From Gammaproteobacteria bacterium (GTDB taxonomy: Bacteria; Pseudomonadota; Gammaproteobacteria; SZUA-229): a DNA stretch of 40,469 nucleotides. Below, piece by piece: positions 28,584 through 37,918 of this stretch (position 1 is its first letter; each line of letters starts with the position of its first letter). The notes beneath the pieces were generated by a model. That model ran no database searches. It was not told the origin of the DNA and was given only the letters and a program-made list of their open reading frames with translations. The position numbers and the translations under genes were made by a program. The stretch spans positions 1-40,469 of the forward strand of contig JAOUKT010000028.1 of NCBI GenBank assembly GCA_029882395.1, read 5' to 3'.

Positions 28584-29102
28584 TCAAGATGATAATTTTG
28601 CGGATAAAAGTTGATTCATACGATGATTTACATTTTTCGCGCAGCCAGAACGCTCAAAACCATGCCCAATATGCAAACAAAAACCCAGCCATTTGTATAA
28701 AAATCGGTTCAGATGCCAGCGCTCTATAATCGCTGTTTCGGGTATTTTTTTAAGCCTGAGCTTGCCGTGATGCAACTCCCCACTGAGCACCTCAGCCAGT
28801 GCCACGTCATGATAGACACGAATCTGCAAATTCGGTTCCCGCACCAGAGCCTGTTCACGCTCAAAATAATAGCTTAACGACAACAGCGTCGTAAACTTGC
28901 TTTGCTCAAGAATACACAAATGCAAATCCAGACAACCAAATACAGTCGAGACTGCCGCGCCATTTATTTCAGACATGCCAGGTATCAGCTTTTTAAGGCG
29001 CAGGTAATTATTTTCATACAAGTCCATTAACGCAGCAAAAGACTCTTTATGAATATCGTTACATGCCTGCAGGTGCGAAGGAGTATGTTGATCATTTAGC
29101 AT
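28584..29102 (-). CDS. DUF1249 family protein (YqiB-like)
   Basis: A 172-residue protein with the DUF1249 pattern: LYENNYLRLKKLIPGM, LHLCILEQSKFTTLLSL, IRVYHDVALAEVLS and LNRFLYKWLGFCLHIGHGFE. E. coli YqiB is a member, usually near nudF/cpdA; its function is not known. Here it follows ygfX by 21 bases and ends the sdh gene group. I chose the ATG at 29102; a TTG two codons earlier is also possible. Neither has a clear ribosome site. Confidence 0.82.
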   Translation of the reverse strand: MLNDQHTPSHLQACNDIHKESFAALMDLYENNYLRLKKLIPGMSEINGAAVSTVFGCLDLHLCILEQSKFTTLLSLSYYFEREQALVREPNLQIRVYHDVALAEVLSGELHHGKLRLKKIPETAIIERWHLNRFLYKWLGFCLHIGHGFERSGCAKNVNHRMNQLLSAKLSS

Positions 29103-29123
29103 TATCAAAGTATATCACGTCTC

Positions 29124-29582
29124 TTAAAAGCCATGGCTGGCCGCCTTATCAACATCTTTTGATCTTAATGTCGTCAGTTTAACTTTCAGTTGTCTAAAGC
29201 TCGCTTCGCTCAAACTATCAAAAGCTATCAAAACAGACTGTCTTTTACCGCTGGCAGACTTAAAAGCCAGAATCACCAGCCAGGAAGAAAGAAAAGACAT
29301 CGGCGTGAGTTTTGTCTCTGTCGATTCGCCAAGGCTATTGATTAATCGCCATTCATTATCATTTGAGCAGACAATTTTTATTATTTGAAAACAATACCGC
29401 GTCTGAAATAGATAATGAAACAGGACAAGTGTAAATAAGAAAAGCTGAACGGCAAGGTCTATTTCAGCATAACAAACGGCAAACACAGCCAAAGCATGGA
29501 TTACAATAAAATATTTTTTTAAAATAACGGAGCCAGATAGCTCAAGCGTTAGTGGACTGGCGAATTCTTTTGACAAAACCAC
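29124..29582 (-). CDS. ygfX: YgfX-like (CptA) inner-membrane protein
   Basis: A 152-residue protein with two adjacent N-terminal membrane helices (about 22-60) and a soluble C-terminal half, and the YgfX-type start SPLTLELSGSVILK. It begins with GTG inside the 3' end of sdhE (41-base overlap), the ygfY-ygfX (sdhE-ygfX) pairing known from E. coli, where the pair was once described as a toxin-antitoxin (CptAB). SdhE is now known as a flavinylation factor, so a toxin role for YgfX is uncertain. Sequence conservation is low and the call rests partly on position. Confidence 0.78.
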   Translation of the reverse strand: MVLSKEFASPLTLELSGSVILKKYFIVIHALAVFAVCYAEIDLAVQLFLFTLVLFHYLFQTRYCFQIIKIVCSNDNEWRLINSLGESTETKLTPMSFLSSWLVILAFKSASGKRQSVLIAFDSLSEASFRQLKVKLTTLRSKDVDKAASHGF

Positions 29583-29799
29583 TGATTTCCTTATCCGATG
29601 AATGCGTCTGGTTTAAAAATAACTCAAGCAGCGTCTGATCAGGGTAATCCAGTAAACGATCAAACACTTGTAATTCGCCAGCCGACAGATTGTCTATTTC
29701 ATTATCCACAAATGACAACAGCATTAAATCCAGCTCCAGCATACCCCGCCGACAACGCCAGCGCAGCGCGCCGGGTAACAGTGCCTGATTATCAATCAT
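29542..29799 (-). CDS. sdhE: FAD assembly factor SdhE
   Basis: An 85-residue helical protein with the conserved RGMLELD motif (RGxxE) near residue 18, which in E. coli and Serratia promotes covalent FAD attachment to SdhA. It lies 9 bases after sdhB, so it is in the operon of its own target. Its C-terminal codons overlap the start of ygfX. Confidence 0.92.
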   Translation of the reverse strand: MIDNQALLPGALRWRCRRGMLELDLMLLSFVDNEIDNLSAGELQVFDRLLDYPDQTLLELFLNQTHSSDKEISGFVKRIRQSTNA

Positions 29800-29808
29800 A
29801 CGATACTC

Positions 29809-30507
29809 TCATATCGTTCGTTTTAGCATCATTTTTTTAATCTCACCGATGGCTTTTGTCGGATTCAGATCTTTAGGACAAACCTGCACACAATTCATAA
29901 TTGTATGACACCTGAATAATTTAAAAGGCCCATCTAATGCCTCCAGCCGCTCCGCCTGAGTCTGGTCCCTGCTATCCTGTAAAAAGCGCCCTGCCTGCAA
30001 CAGCGCTGCCGGGCCTAAAAACTTGTCGGGATTCCACCAGAATGAAGGGCATGAGGTTGAGCAGCAGGCGCACAATATACATTCATACAAGCCGTCCAGC
30101 TTATCCCTTTCTTCGGGGCTTTGTTTTAATTCGAGTTCAGGCAACGGCGCTTTTCTTGTCAGATAGGGTTTTACTTCCCGGTATTGTTTATAAAACTGCT
30201 CCATATCGATAATCAAATCACGCACAACCGGTAAACCCGGCAATGGATTGATTTCAACCGGGCTTTTTAAATCAGCCAGCGGGGTGATACAGGCAAGGCC
30301 ATTGGTACCATTTATATTCATGCCATCAGAACCACAAACACCTTCACCACAGGAACGCCTGAAACCCAGACTCGGGTCCTGCTCTTTGATTTGTTTTAGT
30401 GCATCAAGCAACATCATGCCCGGTTCAATTTTTTCTAATTCGTATTCCTGAACATAAGGCTTTTTATCGGTCTCAGGATTAAATCGGTATATTTTAAATC
30501 GCATCAT
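29809..30507 (-). CDS. sdhB: Succinate dehydrogenase iron-sulfur subunit
   Basis: Electron-transfer subunit of complex II, 232 residues. Ligands for the [2Fe-2S] centre are in RRSCGEGVCGSDGMNING with the later Cys of LACIT, and those for the [4Fe-4S] and [3Fe-4S] centres are in ECILCACCSTSCP and CHTIMNCVQVCPKDLNP. AAGG precedes the first of two adjacent ATG codons. It follows sdhA by 27 bases and precedes sdhE. Confidence 0.96.
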   Translation of the reverse strand: MMRFKIYRFNPETDKKPYVQEYELEKIEPGMMLLDALKQIKEQDPSLGFRRSCGEGVCGSDGMNINGTNGLACITPLADLKSPVEINPLPGLPVVRDLIIDMEQFYKQYREVKPYLTRKAPLPELELKQSPEERDKLDGLYECILCACCSTSCPSFWWNPDKFLGPAALLQAGRFLQDSRDQTQAERLEALDGPFKLFRCHTIMNCVQVCPKDLNPTKAIGEIKKMMLKRTI

Positions 30508-30534
30508 CTGGCCTTCTCACGTCTAGGCTATTCA

Positions 30535-32319
30535 TTAATAAACACGAGGCTTTGGAGGAAAGCTATCGACTGAGAGTGGCTTGGTACGAACCGGCTTAAA
30601 ATCAATGCTTCTGTTTTCGCTGAAATATAGTGTATGTTTCATCCAGTGAATATCATCCCGCTGCGGATAATCTATTCTTGAATGGGCTCCACGGCTTTCG
30701 GTACGCGCCGCAGCTGAATACACGGTTGCTAATGCAACATCCATTATATTTTCAAGCTCCAGAGCCTCTACCCTGGCAGTATTGAAGACATCGGAATGAT
30801 CATCTATAACGGCGTCTTTTAATCGTTCTGCTAGTGCTGAGACTTTTTCAATGCCCTCATCAAGCACTTCCTGGGTTCTAAAAACACCGCAGTTTTCATC
30901 CATCACTTTTTTCAAATCTGTACGCAGCTCTTCGACTGATTCTCCATCACCTTTTTTGTTCCAGCGAAACAGCCGCTCTAAGGCCTGATCAACACTGGGC
31001 TGATGCAAGCGACGATGAAAACGATTTTCCTGCAGCTGGGTAATAATATGATTTGCCGCTGAACGACCAAACACCAGTATATCGAGCAGCGAGTTGCCAC
31101 CCAGCCGATTGGCACCGTGCACAGAAACACAGGCGCATTCACCAGCAGAATAAAGCCCCTGAACAGGTTCTTCTGGCGTGTCTTTAACCGGTGTTACCAC
31201 CTGCCCGTCACGGTTAGTTGGAATGCCCCCCATTGTATAATGGGCAGTCGGATAAACAGGGATTTCACTCTCAACAGGATCAAGCCCTAAAAATGTCTTA
31301 CAGGTTTGACGAATGCCCGGCAGACGTTTTTGAATCACGCTTTCTTCAAGATGATCGAGCTTCAATAAAACATGACCTTTATCTTTACCACAACCCCGGC
31401 CTTCGCGAATTTCAGTCGCAATCGCACGGCTCACCACATCGCGACTGGCCAGATCTTTTGCATTAGGCGCATAACGCTCCATAAAGCGCTCACCCAGACC
31501 ATTGACCAGATAACCGCCTTCGCCTCGCGCACCTTCGGTAATTAACATGCCCCGGCCAGCAATACCGGTTGGGTGGAACTGAAAAAACTCCATATCCTGT
31601 AACGGCACACCGGCGCGTAATGACATGGCCATGCCGTCACCGGTATTGATAAGCGCGTTGGTCGTGGTGCGATATAACTGACCGGCTCCGCCGGTTGCCA
31701 GCAAGGTGGTCTTGGCCTCAATTACAACGATATCACCGGTTTTAATATCAAATACCAGCGCACCTTGTATATTGCCTTCATCGTCTTTTATTAAATCAAC
31801 GGCAAAGTATTCATCAAAAAAATGTGTTTTTGCCCGGATATTTTGCTGATACAAGCTGTGCAAGATTGCATGCCCGGTTCTGTCGGCAGCCGCGCAGGTT
31901 CGGGTAGCTTGTGAGCCACCAAAATTTTTACTCTGACCACCAAAGGGCCGCTGATAAATCGAGCCATTATCGAGCCGCGAAAAAGGCACACCAAAGTGTT
32001 CCAGCTCATAAACAACTTTTGATGCCGCCCGGCACATATATTCTATGGCATCCTGATCGCCCAGATAATCACTGCCTTTAACGGTATCAAACATATGCCA
32101 GTGCCAGTTATCTTCCGAGACATTAGCAAGCGCGGCATTAACCCCGCCCTGGGCCGCCACAGTATGTGAGCGGGTGGGAAAAACCTTGGAAACAACAGCG
32201 ACGCTGGCATCCGCCTCTGATAATTGCAGTGCCGCGCGCAAGCCGCCACCGCCCGCACCAATGATCAAGGTATCAAAACGTCGATAGCTGATGTTTTTTG
32301 TCGAATTACTATGGGCCAT
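30535..32319 (-). CDS. sdhA: Succinate dehydrogenase flavoprotein subunit
   Basis: Catalytic subunit, 594 residues. It has the FAD-binding [15 protein letters not shown], the covalent FAD histidine (His52) in [14 protein letters not shown] and the substrate loop [20 protein letters not shown], with a C-terminal helical bundle. Its start overlaps the sdhD stop by one base (TAATG). It is the target of the SdhE protein encoded two genes downstream. Confidence 0.97.
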   Translation of the reverse strand: MAHSNSTKNISYRRFDTLIIGAGGGGLRAALQLSEADASVAVVSKVFPTRSHTVAAQGGVNAALANVSEDNWHWHMFDTVKGSDYLGDQDAIEYMCRAASKVVYELEHFGVPFSRLDNGSIYQRPFGGQSKNFGGSQATRTCAAADRTGHAILHSLYQQNIRAKTHFFDEYFAVDLIKDDEGNIQGALVFDIKTGDIVVIEAKTTLLATGGAGQLYRTTTNALINTGDGMAMSLRAGVPLQDMEFFQFHPTGIAGRGMLITEGARGEGGYLVNGLGERFMERYAPNAKDLASRDVVSRAIATEIREGRGCGKDKGHVLLKLDHLEESVIQKRLPGIRQTCKTFLGLDPVESEIPVYPTAHYTMGGIPTNRDGQVVTPVKDTPEEPVQGLYSAGECACVSVHGANRLGGNSLLDILVFGRSAANHIITQLQENRFHRRLHQPSVDQALERLFRWNKKGDGESVEELRTDLKKVMDENCGVFRTQEVLDEGIEKVSALAERLKDAVIDDHSDVFNTARVEALELENIMDVALATVYSAAARTESRGAHSRIDYPQRDDIHWMKHTLYFSENRSIDFKPVRTKPLSVDSFPPKPRVY

Positions 32320-32660
32320 TATGCTTTCACCATCATTAATATTTTTATCAGCCAGAAACCAGAGCCTATGAGAAACAAGGCCACCCCAAACAATAACAAT
32401 AGCTTGAGTAAAAAAGGCTTTATATAATCTAACAATACATCGCGTATTCCGACCCAGGAATGGATCAGCATCGATAAATAAAACAGACTTAGTAAAATCT
32501 GATTACTGTCATCTGAAAGCCACTGCAACCAGTGATTGTATGTGAAACTATTGAAAAACAGCCAGTAGACCGCAACATAAAAAACATACAACAGCAGGTA
32601 AACAGCAGTTAGTCGCTGCAGTATCCAGGGCCGTAAACCCTCCAGCGCCACCATGCTCAT
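32319..32660 (-). CDS. sdhD: Succinate dehydrogenase membrane anchor SdhD
   Basis: A 113-residue anchor with three membrane helices (about 15-35, 52-72 and 85-108). The haem-side His67 in [13 protein letters not shown] and the quinone-site Asp78-Tyr79 are kept. ATGA overlap with sdhC and a one-base overlap with sdhA make this a tightly coupled operon. Confidence 0.93.
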   Translation of the reverse strand: MSMVALEGLRPWILQRLTAVYLLLYVFYVAVYWLFFNSFTYNHWLQWLSDDSNQILLSLFYLSMLIHSWVGIRDVLLDYIKPFLLKLLLLFGVALFLIGSGFWLIKILMMVKA

Positions 32661-33040
32661 AAAAATAACCCCACGATTACAGCAAACATCAGCAATGCCT
32701 CGATGACAACCACAACCCAGGCTGAGAGACTGGATAATTTCCTGTCAAGAAAGAATTCCATATCGATCAACAGAAACCTGAGCCCTGTTAGCAGGTGGTG
32801 AAGCAATGACCAGACAATCAGCAGAATAAAAAAACGACTGAGCGGATAATGCATTAACGCCGTCACTTCTTGAAATGATGATGCATCTTTTACGGATAAC
32901 TGCAGAAAATAAAGACTAAGCGGAATAAACAAAAACAACAATATACCGGTTAGTCTATGAAAAATTGAAATAATGCCGGCGATCGGCAGTTTAATTTTAA
33001 ATAAATTCAGGTATTTAGGGCGTCTGTCATGCAACAACAT
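32657..33040 (-). CDS. sdhC: Succinate dehydrogenase cytochrome b556 subunit SdhC
   Basis: A 127-residue haem and quinone-binding anchor with three helices. The quinone-site Ser25 and Arg29 lie in SIFHRLTG. The haem-ligand His82 is in HHLLTGLRFLLID, but the second histidine of the usual RHxxxD pattern (E. coli His91) is Phe89. GAGGAG lies 8 bases before the ATG. It is the first gene of the sdhCDAB-sdhE-ygfX group and diverges from ygfZ over 190 bases. Confidence 0.93.
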   Translation of the reverse strand: MLLHDRRPKYLNLFKIKLPIAGIISIFHRLTGILLFLFIPLSLYFLQLSVKDASSFQEVTALMHYPLSRFFILLIVWSLLHHLLTGLRFLLIDMEFFLDRKLSSLSAWVVVVIEALLMFAVIVGLFL

Positions 33041-33060
33041 CTGTTGTCTCCTCGGTTATC

Positions 33061-33066
33061 ATTATA
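33061..33066 (-). promoter_or_regulatory. TATAAT box upstream of sdhC
   Basis: On the minus strand TATAAT ends 20 bases before the sdhC ATG, which would give a leader of about 14 bases just covering GAGGAG. No good -35 is seen. TTGTAA and TATAAC 16 bases apart, further upstream, are an alternative. Confidence 0.25.
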
Positions 33067-33230
33067 AAATATTCGCTTTTCAGACGGTTGCATAAGTTAT
33101 AGTCAATAAGGCGTTTTTTACAAGCCATGTTGATTATGGCCACACTTGACCATATAAAGTGTATGTCGACTCATTATAGTAATTTAACTATGATGAAGCC
33201 ACAATGTTTTAATTGTTTACTGGAGTCACC

Positions 33231-34286
33231 GTGAAAACAAAATGGCGAGATTTTCTTACAAACATGGGCGCTGAATACGCTGACGACCAACTTCTGCACT
33301 TTGGCAATCCTGAGCTCGAAAGTCGCGCCAGTGACAATGGACTGATCATTGCCGACCTCAGTCATTTTAGTCTGATTAAAGCCATCGGTTCGGATGCGGC
33401 AAGTTTTTTACAGGGCCAGCTAACCAATGATATTGAACAAGTGACCGAAGATCACAGTCAACTCAGCGGCTATTGCAATCAAAAAGGTCGATTATTAGCC
33501 AGCTTTAGAATTTTCAAAAAAAATAACGATCTCTATTTGCTGTTACCTGAAGAGCTTTACGAAGAAACCTTTAAACGCTTGAAAATGTTCATCATGAGAA
33601 GCAAGGTTGAATTCATCAATTGCTCAACTGACTTTGTCAGCATCGGCATCAGCGGGCCCAATGCTGATACCGAGTTACTAAAGCACCTTAAACACATACC
33701 CGAGAGCACTGACGCTGTCACCCATTCCGGCGATTTAAGCGTTATAAAGCTCGCCGGCACTCAACCAAGATATCAAATAAGCGGCCCTGTCGGAGACATC
33801 ATTAATCTCTGGCAAGGCCTTGATGTGAATGCTGCACCGGTTGGCAAAGATGTGTGGAACCTGCTCGAAATACGAGCCGGTATTCCCACCATTTATACCG
33901 GCACTGTTGAATCATTTGTGCCTCAAATGGTGAATCTTGAATTAATTAACGGCGTCAGTTTCAAAAAAGGCTGTTACACCGGTCAGGAGATCGTTGCCAG
34001 AATGCACTATCTGGGCAAATTGAAACGTAGAATGTATCGAATTCATATTGATCGTTCAGAACCCGTTTCTGCCGGCACAGCTTTATACAGCCCGGCATCA
34101 ACCTCGGGCCAGGGTACGGGCAATATCGTTATCGCTGCACCGGCTTCATCCGGCAAAGGCATTGAGGCCCTGGCGGTAATCCAGACCAGTGAATCGGAAA
34201 GCTCAAATTTACGACTTAACGACGAAAATGGCGAAAATATCGAAATTCTGGAAATACCTTACGAATTGCCTGCGGCAAAAAAATAG
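33231..34286 (+). CDS. ygfZ: tRNA-modifying/Fe-S assembly protein YgfZ
   Basis: A 351-residue folate-binding protein of the YgfZ/GcvT-like family, needed for iron-sulfur enzyme function such as MiaB activity. It has FLQGQLTNDI and the family signature KGCYTGQE (246-253) with its conserved Cys. I chose the GTG at 33231, with GGAG 6 bases upstream; an in-frame TTG at 33213 would add six residues. It diverges from sdhC and so sits beside other Fe-S and flavin genes. Confidence 0.93.
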   Translation: MKTKWRDFLTNMGAEYADDQLLHFGNPELESRASDNGLIIADLSHFSLIKAIGSDAASFLQGQLTNDIEQVTEDHSQLSGYCNQKGRLLASFRIFKKNNDLYLLLPEELYEETFKRLKMFIMRSKVEFINCSTDFVSIGISGPNADTELLKHLKHIPESTDAVTHSGDLSVIKLAGTQPRYQISGPVGDIINLWQGLDVNAAPVGKDVWNLLEIRAGIPTIYTGTVESFVPQMVNLELINGVSFKKGCYTGQEIVARMHYLGKLKRRMYRIHIDRSEPVSAGTALYSPASTSGQGTGNIVIAAPASSGKGIEALAVIQTSESESSNLRLNDENGENIEILEIPYELPAAKK

Positions 34287-34405
34287 CCCGCTGACCAAGG
34301 TTATTTCGATTAACATCTATTAACTGTATCTATAGGTAGGCATTTTTAGAATTGCCGTCTATACTTCAGTTTAAATAAAAAATAACCGTTTGGGGCCCTT
34401 TAAGA

Positions 34406-35242
34406 ATGAGCGATAAAGCTGAAGAAGTGTATCTGAATTTACAGGTAGCAATAGCCAGTGATAAGGTTATCTTACCGACACTTCCTGAAATAGCCATTAA
34501 AATCAGAGATGAAGCTGAAGCCGAGAACAGCTCTATTCTCACCATTGCAGCCATTCTGTCACAGGATGCTTCGTTGACCACTCGACTCATACAGGTCGCT
34601 AACAGCCCGTTATACAGAGGCAATAACGCAATCGAAGATATTCAAATGGCAATCTCCAGACTCGGCATTAAGATCGTAAAAGATCTGGTGATACGTCTGG
34701 CTATGAAACAAATGTACCAGTCAACCTCAGAAGTACTGGACAGGCATTTCCGCGCAGCCTGGAGCACCAGCGTCGAAGTGGCCGCCATCAGTCGGATGCT
34801 GGCATCAATGACACCGATTTCAAACGAGCATGCATTACTGGCCGGGCTTATCCATAATATTGGCACACTGCCGATATTGGTTTTCGCTGAAGAAGATGAC
34901 GAACTATTCAACGATAATGATGCCCTCAGTGAAGTGATTTATTCAATTGGCGGGCGCGTTGGCAGACTGATACTGGAATCCTGGAAATTTGCACCCGAGT
35001 TAATCGACGCTGTCTCGGACTGCTACAAGTTCAACCGCAGCCATGCCGGCGATGCCGATCTTACCGACATCATTCAAGTCTCAATTTTGCAGGGCGGCTT
35101 CGCTGAAGGCTTACCCGGAACCGACGACTGGACAAGAATTCAGGCTTTCGATAAGCTCGATCTTGATACCGAAGTTGATTCAATCAATATTGAAGAAAAT
35201 CAGGCGATGATCGACGAAGCCAGATCATCAATAGACTTGTAA
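34406..35242 (+). CDS. HDOD domain protein
   Basis: A 278-residue protein with an HDOD domain over about 15-215: LPTLPEIAIKIRDEA, ILSQDASLTTRLIQVANSPLY and AISRLGIKIVKDLVIRLA. The HD position reads GLIHNIG (His150-Asn151), so the metal-dependent phosphohydrolase pair is incomplete, which is typical of HDOD proteins that signal by protein contacts. No GGDEF, EAL or receiver domain is attached. The role is probably regulatory, but its target is unknown. It converges on the wzz-like gene. Confidence 0.9.
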   Translation: MSDKAEEVYLNLQVAIASDKVILPTLPEIAIKIRDEAEAENSSILTIAAILSQDASLTTRLIQVANSPLYRGNNAIEDIQMAISRLGIKIVKDLVIRLAMKQMYQSTSEVLDRHFRAAWSTSVEVAAISRMLASMTPISNEHALLAGLIHNIGTLPILVFAEEDDELFNDNDALSEVIYSIGGRVGRLILESWKFAPELIDAVSDCYKFNRSHAGDADLTDIIQVSILQGGFAEGLPGTDDWTRIQAFDKLDLDTEVDSINIEENQAMIDEARSSIDL

Positions 35243-35250
35243 CCGTCTTT

Positions 35251-35278
35251 CAGCAAGAGACTATGCCGTCTCTTGCTG
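35251..35278. terminator. 11-bp hairpin between the HDOD gene and the wzz-like gene
   Basis: A perfect stem CAGCAAGAGAC/GTCTCTTGCTG with loop TATGCC. The right arm encodes the last residues of the wzz-like protein, whose TAG lies at 35261-35263. There is no U-tract on either side, so a classic intrinsic terminator is not certain; a two-way terminator or 3' stabiliser is likely. Confidence 0.55.
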
Positions 35279-36229
35279 CTTCATCTTCTCTCTTACCTTA
35301 TCAGCAAACTCTGCAACAAATGCCGCGATCAGCGCAAAGATTCCGCCGACAAAAACAATCAGAATAAATAAAATCTTATTCGACAAGCCTTTTGAAGTGT
35401 TCGACTGATAAAAAGGCACGATGGATTTAGTTGGGATGACTTTCTCAAGATTTAACTCGATATCAGCGATACGTGTTTGTTTCAGCAAGATTGTCGCCTG
35501 AGTTTTTTCAGTCAATTGCCGCAGCTGGTCATATACATCAGCCGTCTCAGCCGCCAGCAATGCAACAGACTCTTTATTGACTTGGGATTTATTAAATGAT
35601 TTTTTTAGCGCTGACAGTTCGGATTCTTGCTGTTTAATCTTCTGTTTTATTTGAGCTAACAGCTCATCTTGAGACTCGCTGTATTCTTTCAGGCTTAATG
35701 TCTGAATTTTCAAATCCGAGTTTTGTTTGTCTTTGTAATTCTCAACCAAGAGGTTTAAATCATCAATCAGCTTCGCTAAAATCGTGGCATGAAAAGTCTG
35801 ATGAAGCGCTTTATTATCTTCTGTGCTTTTTGTCTTGACGGATAATAAATGAGCGCCTTTTGGCAGTTCAATCGTTGTTTTATATTGACCACGCTGATCT
35901 TTTTCAATGTCAGCTAAAACAAAGGGAATGTATCCCTGCTCCAGTTTTGCTTTTGCCGATTCCAGGGACGCGACATAGTCATAACCTTTGGCAGACGGCA
36001 GACGACCCACTTCAATCACAGAAATAAATTCATATTGCTGTTTTTTGGACACAGCTACCGCGGTGGCTAATACCAATGAGAGCATAAAAACATAGAACAA
36101 GACTTTTTTATGTTTGACTAATACCAGCCACAAGTCTACCAGACTGATTTCATCATCATAATACGGCGCATACATCTGCGGCATGTTATTAGACGGCGAT
36201 GCAGCCTGCTCAATATCACTTCTTTTCAT
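35261..36229 (-). CDS. Wzz/FepE-type chain-length determinant protein
   Basis: A 322-residue polysaccharide co-polymerase-like protein. The N-terminal cytoplasmic DEISLVDLWLVLVKHKKVLF motif leads into membrane helix 1 (about 43-60). A long periplasmic part includes a coiled coil (about 175-265), and helix 2 lies at about 284-308 before a short charged tail. This is the Wzz fold, which sets O-antigen or capsule length. There is no polymerase, flippase or glycosyltransferase nearby, so its client polysaccharide is unknown. AAGGA lies 7 bases before the ATG. It lies downstream of lysS with a 114-base gap. Confidence 0.85.
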   Translation of the reverse strand: MKRSDIEQAASPSNNMPQMYAPYYDDEISLVDLWLVLVKHKKVLFYVFMLSLVLATAVAVSKKQQYEFISVIEVGRLPSAKGYDYVASLESAKAKLEQGYIPFVLADIEKDQRGQYKTTIELPKGAHLLSVKTKSTEDNKALHQTFHATILAKLIDDLNLLVENYKDKQNSDLKIQTLSLKEYSESQDELLAQIKQKIKQQESELSALKKSFNKSQVNKESVALLAAETADVYDQLRQLTEKTQATILLKQTRIADIELNLEKVIPTKSIVPFYQSNTSKGLSNKILFILIVFVGGIFALIAAFVAEFADKVREKMKQQETA

Positions 36230-36343
36230 TCCGTGTTCCTTAATTTTTTTCTTAAATTACGATCAGTTTCATTTAAAATATTTTTATAACATCTCAGGGC
36301 AGCATCACACGCGCGCCGCTACACCAGTCCTAGTTAAACCTCT

Positions 36344-37870
36344 TCACGCTTCAGGGCGCATATGCGGGAATAAAATCACATCTCTGATTGATGCCGAATC
36401 GGTTAATAACATGACCAGCCGGTCTATGCCGATACCTTCGCCTGCTGTTGGCGGCAGCCCGTGTTCCAGCGCACGAATGTAATCTTCGTCATAATGCATG
36501 GCTTCATCATCACCGGCATCTTTTTCAAGCACCTGGTCTTTAAAGCGCGCGGCCTGATCTTCTGCATCGTTTAGCTCGGAAAAGCCATTGGCGATTTCTC
36601 GCCCGCCGACAAAAAACTCAAAGCGATCGGTAACAAAATGATTATCGTCATTGCGCCTGGCCAGTGGTGACACCTCGGTCGGGTATTCGGTGATAAAGGT
36701 TGGCTGCATTAAACGGTGCTCGACCGTTTTCTCAAAAATTTCAATCTGGACTTTACCCAGACCATAAGAGTCCTTTAATGGAATCGCCAGTTTTTCAGCA
36801 ATCGCTCTGGCGCTATCGATATCGTTTAACTGCTCAGCGCTTAGATCAGGATTGAAATGCAAGATCGATTCAAGCACTGTCATGCGCTCAAACTTTTTGC
36901 CAAAGTCATAAATATCACCCTGGTATTCGATCTTGCTTTTACCCACAACATCTTTGGCCAGACCGTGTAATAAGGCTTCGGTAATGTCCATCAGGTCTTT
37001 ATAATCGGCATAGGCCTGATAAAACTCAACCATGGTGAATTCCGGGTTATGCCGGGTCGACAAACCTTCGTTGCGGAAGTTACGATTGATTTCATAGACA
37101 CGCTCGAAACCGCCCACCACCAGCCGCTTTAAATATAACTCGGGCGCAATCCGCAAATACAACGGCATATCGAGGGCATTGTGGTGCGTGTTAAACGGCC
37201 TTGCAGTAGCGCCGCCAGGAATCACATGCATCATAGGCGTTTCAACTTCCATATAATTTTGGCTATCGAAAAACTGCCGTATGTAACTGATAATTTTTGA
37301 ACGTAACTTAAATGTTTTTTGCACATCTTCGTTCATAATCAAATCAACATAACGCTGGCGATATCGGGTTTCCTGATCCGTCAGGCCGTGCCATTTTTCA
37401 GGTAACGGGCGCAACGATTTTGTCAGTAGTTTGATATCATCGATTTTTACCGATAACTCGCCCGTTTTTGTCTTAAACAAAATGCCTTCTGCGCCAATAA
37501 CATCGCCAATATCCCATTTTTTGAACTGATCATTATAGAACCCTTCGGGCAGACTATCGCGCTGAACAAATACCTGAATGCGTCCCGACATATCCTGTAT
37601 TTGAGCAAAACTGGCTTTACCCATAATGCGTTTTGCCATCAAGCGGCCGGCAATCGCAACACGCTGGTTTAATGACTCAAGCTCTTCTTTTTCTTTACCG
37701 CCGTATTGCAGGTGCAATTCTTCCGCCATCACATCGCGCCGGAAGTCATTAGGAAAGGCAATGCCCTCTTCGCGTAATGCGCCGAGCTTTTCGCGGCGCT
37801 GCAAAATCAGTTTATTTTCATCAACTGTTTCAACATTGTCGGTTTGTTCTGTAGTATTTTCTTGAGTCAT
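36344..37870 (-). CDS. lysS: Lysyl-tRNA synthetase (class II)
   Basis: A 508-residue class II enzyme. It has an N-terminal OB-fold anticodon-binding domain (about 60-170), motif 2 [18 protein letters not shown] and motif 3 [14 protein letters not shown] chose the ATG at 37870, which gives an E. coli-like length (505); a GTG at 37906 would add 12 residues. It follows prfB by 48 bases, the same prfB-lysS operon as in E. coli. Confidence 0.96.
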   Translation of the reverse strand: MTQENTTEQTDNVETVDENKLILQRREKLGALREEGIAFPNDFRRDVMAEELHLQYGGKEKEELESLNQRVAIAGRLMAKRIMGKASFAQIQDMSGRIQVFVQRDSLPEGFYNDQFKKWDIGDVIGAEGILFKTKTGELSVKIDDIKLLTKSLRPLPEKWHGLTDQETRYRQRYVDLIMNEDVQKTFKLRSKIISYIRQFFDSQNYMEVETPMMHVIPGGATARPFNTHHNALDMPLYLRIAPELYLKRLVVGGFERVYEINRNFRNEGLSTRHNPEFTMVEFYQAYADYKDLMDITEALLHGLAKDVVGKSKIEYQGDIYDFGKKFERMTVLESILHFNPDLSAEQLNDIDSARAIAEKLAIPLKDSYGLGKVQIEIFEKTVEHRLMQPTFITEYPTEVSPLARRNDDNHFVTDRFEFFVGGREIANGFSELNDAEDQAARFKDQVLEKDAGDDEAMHYDEDYIRALEHGLPPTAGEGIGIDRLVMLLTDSASIRDVILFPHMRPEA

Positions 37871-37918
37871 TTTAGTTTTACTGTTTACCTGAATTAGTAT
37901 GCACACTGCTAGCCGCTT

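Noticed and set aside
29124..29799. sdhE-ygfX as a toxin-antitoxin (CptBA) system
   Set aside because: SdhE has the flavinylation RGxxE motif and lies in the sdh operon, so a metabolic role is better supported than a toxin module.
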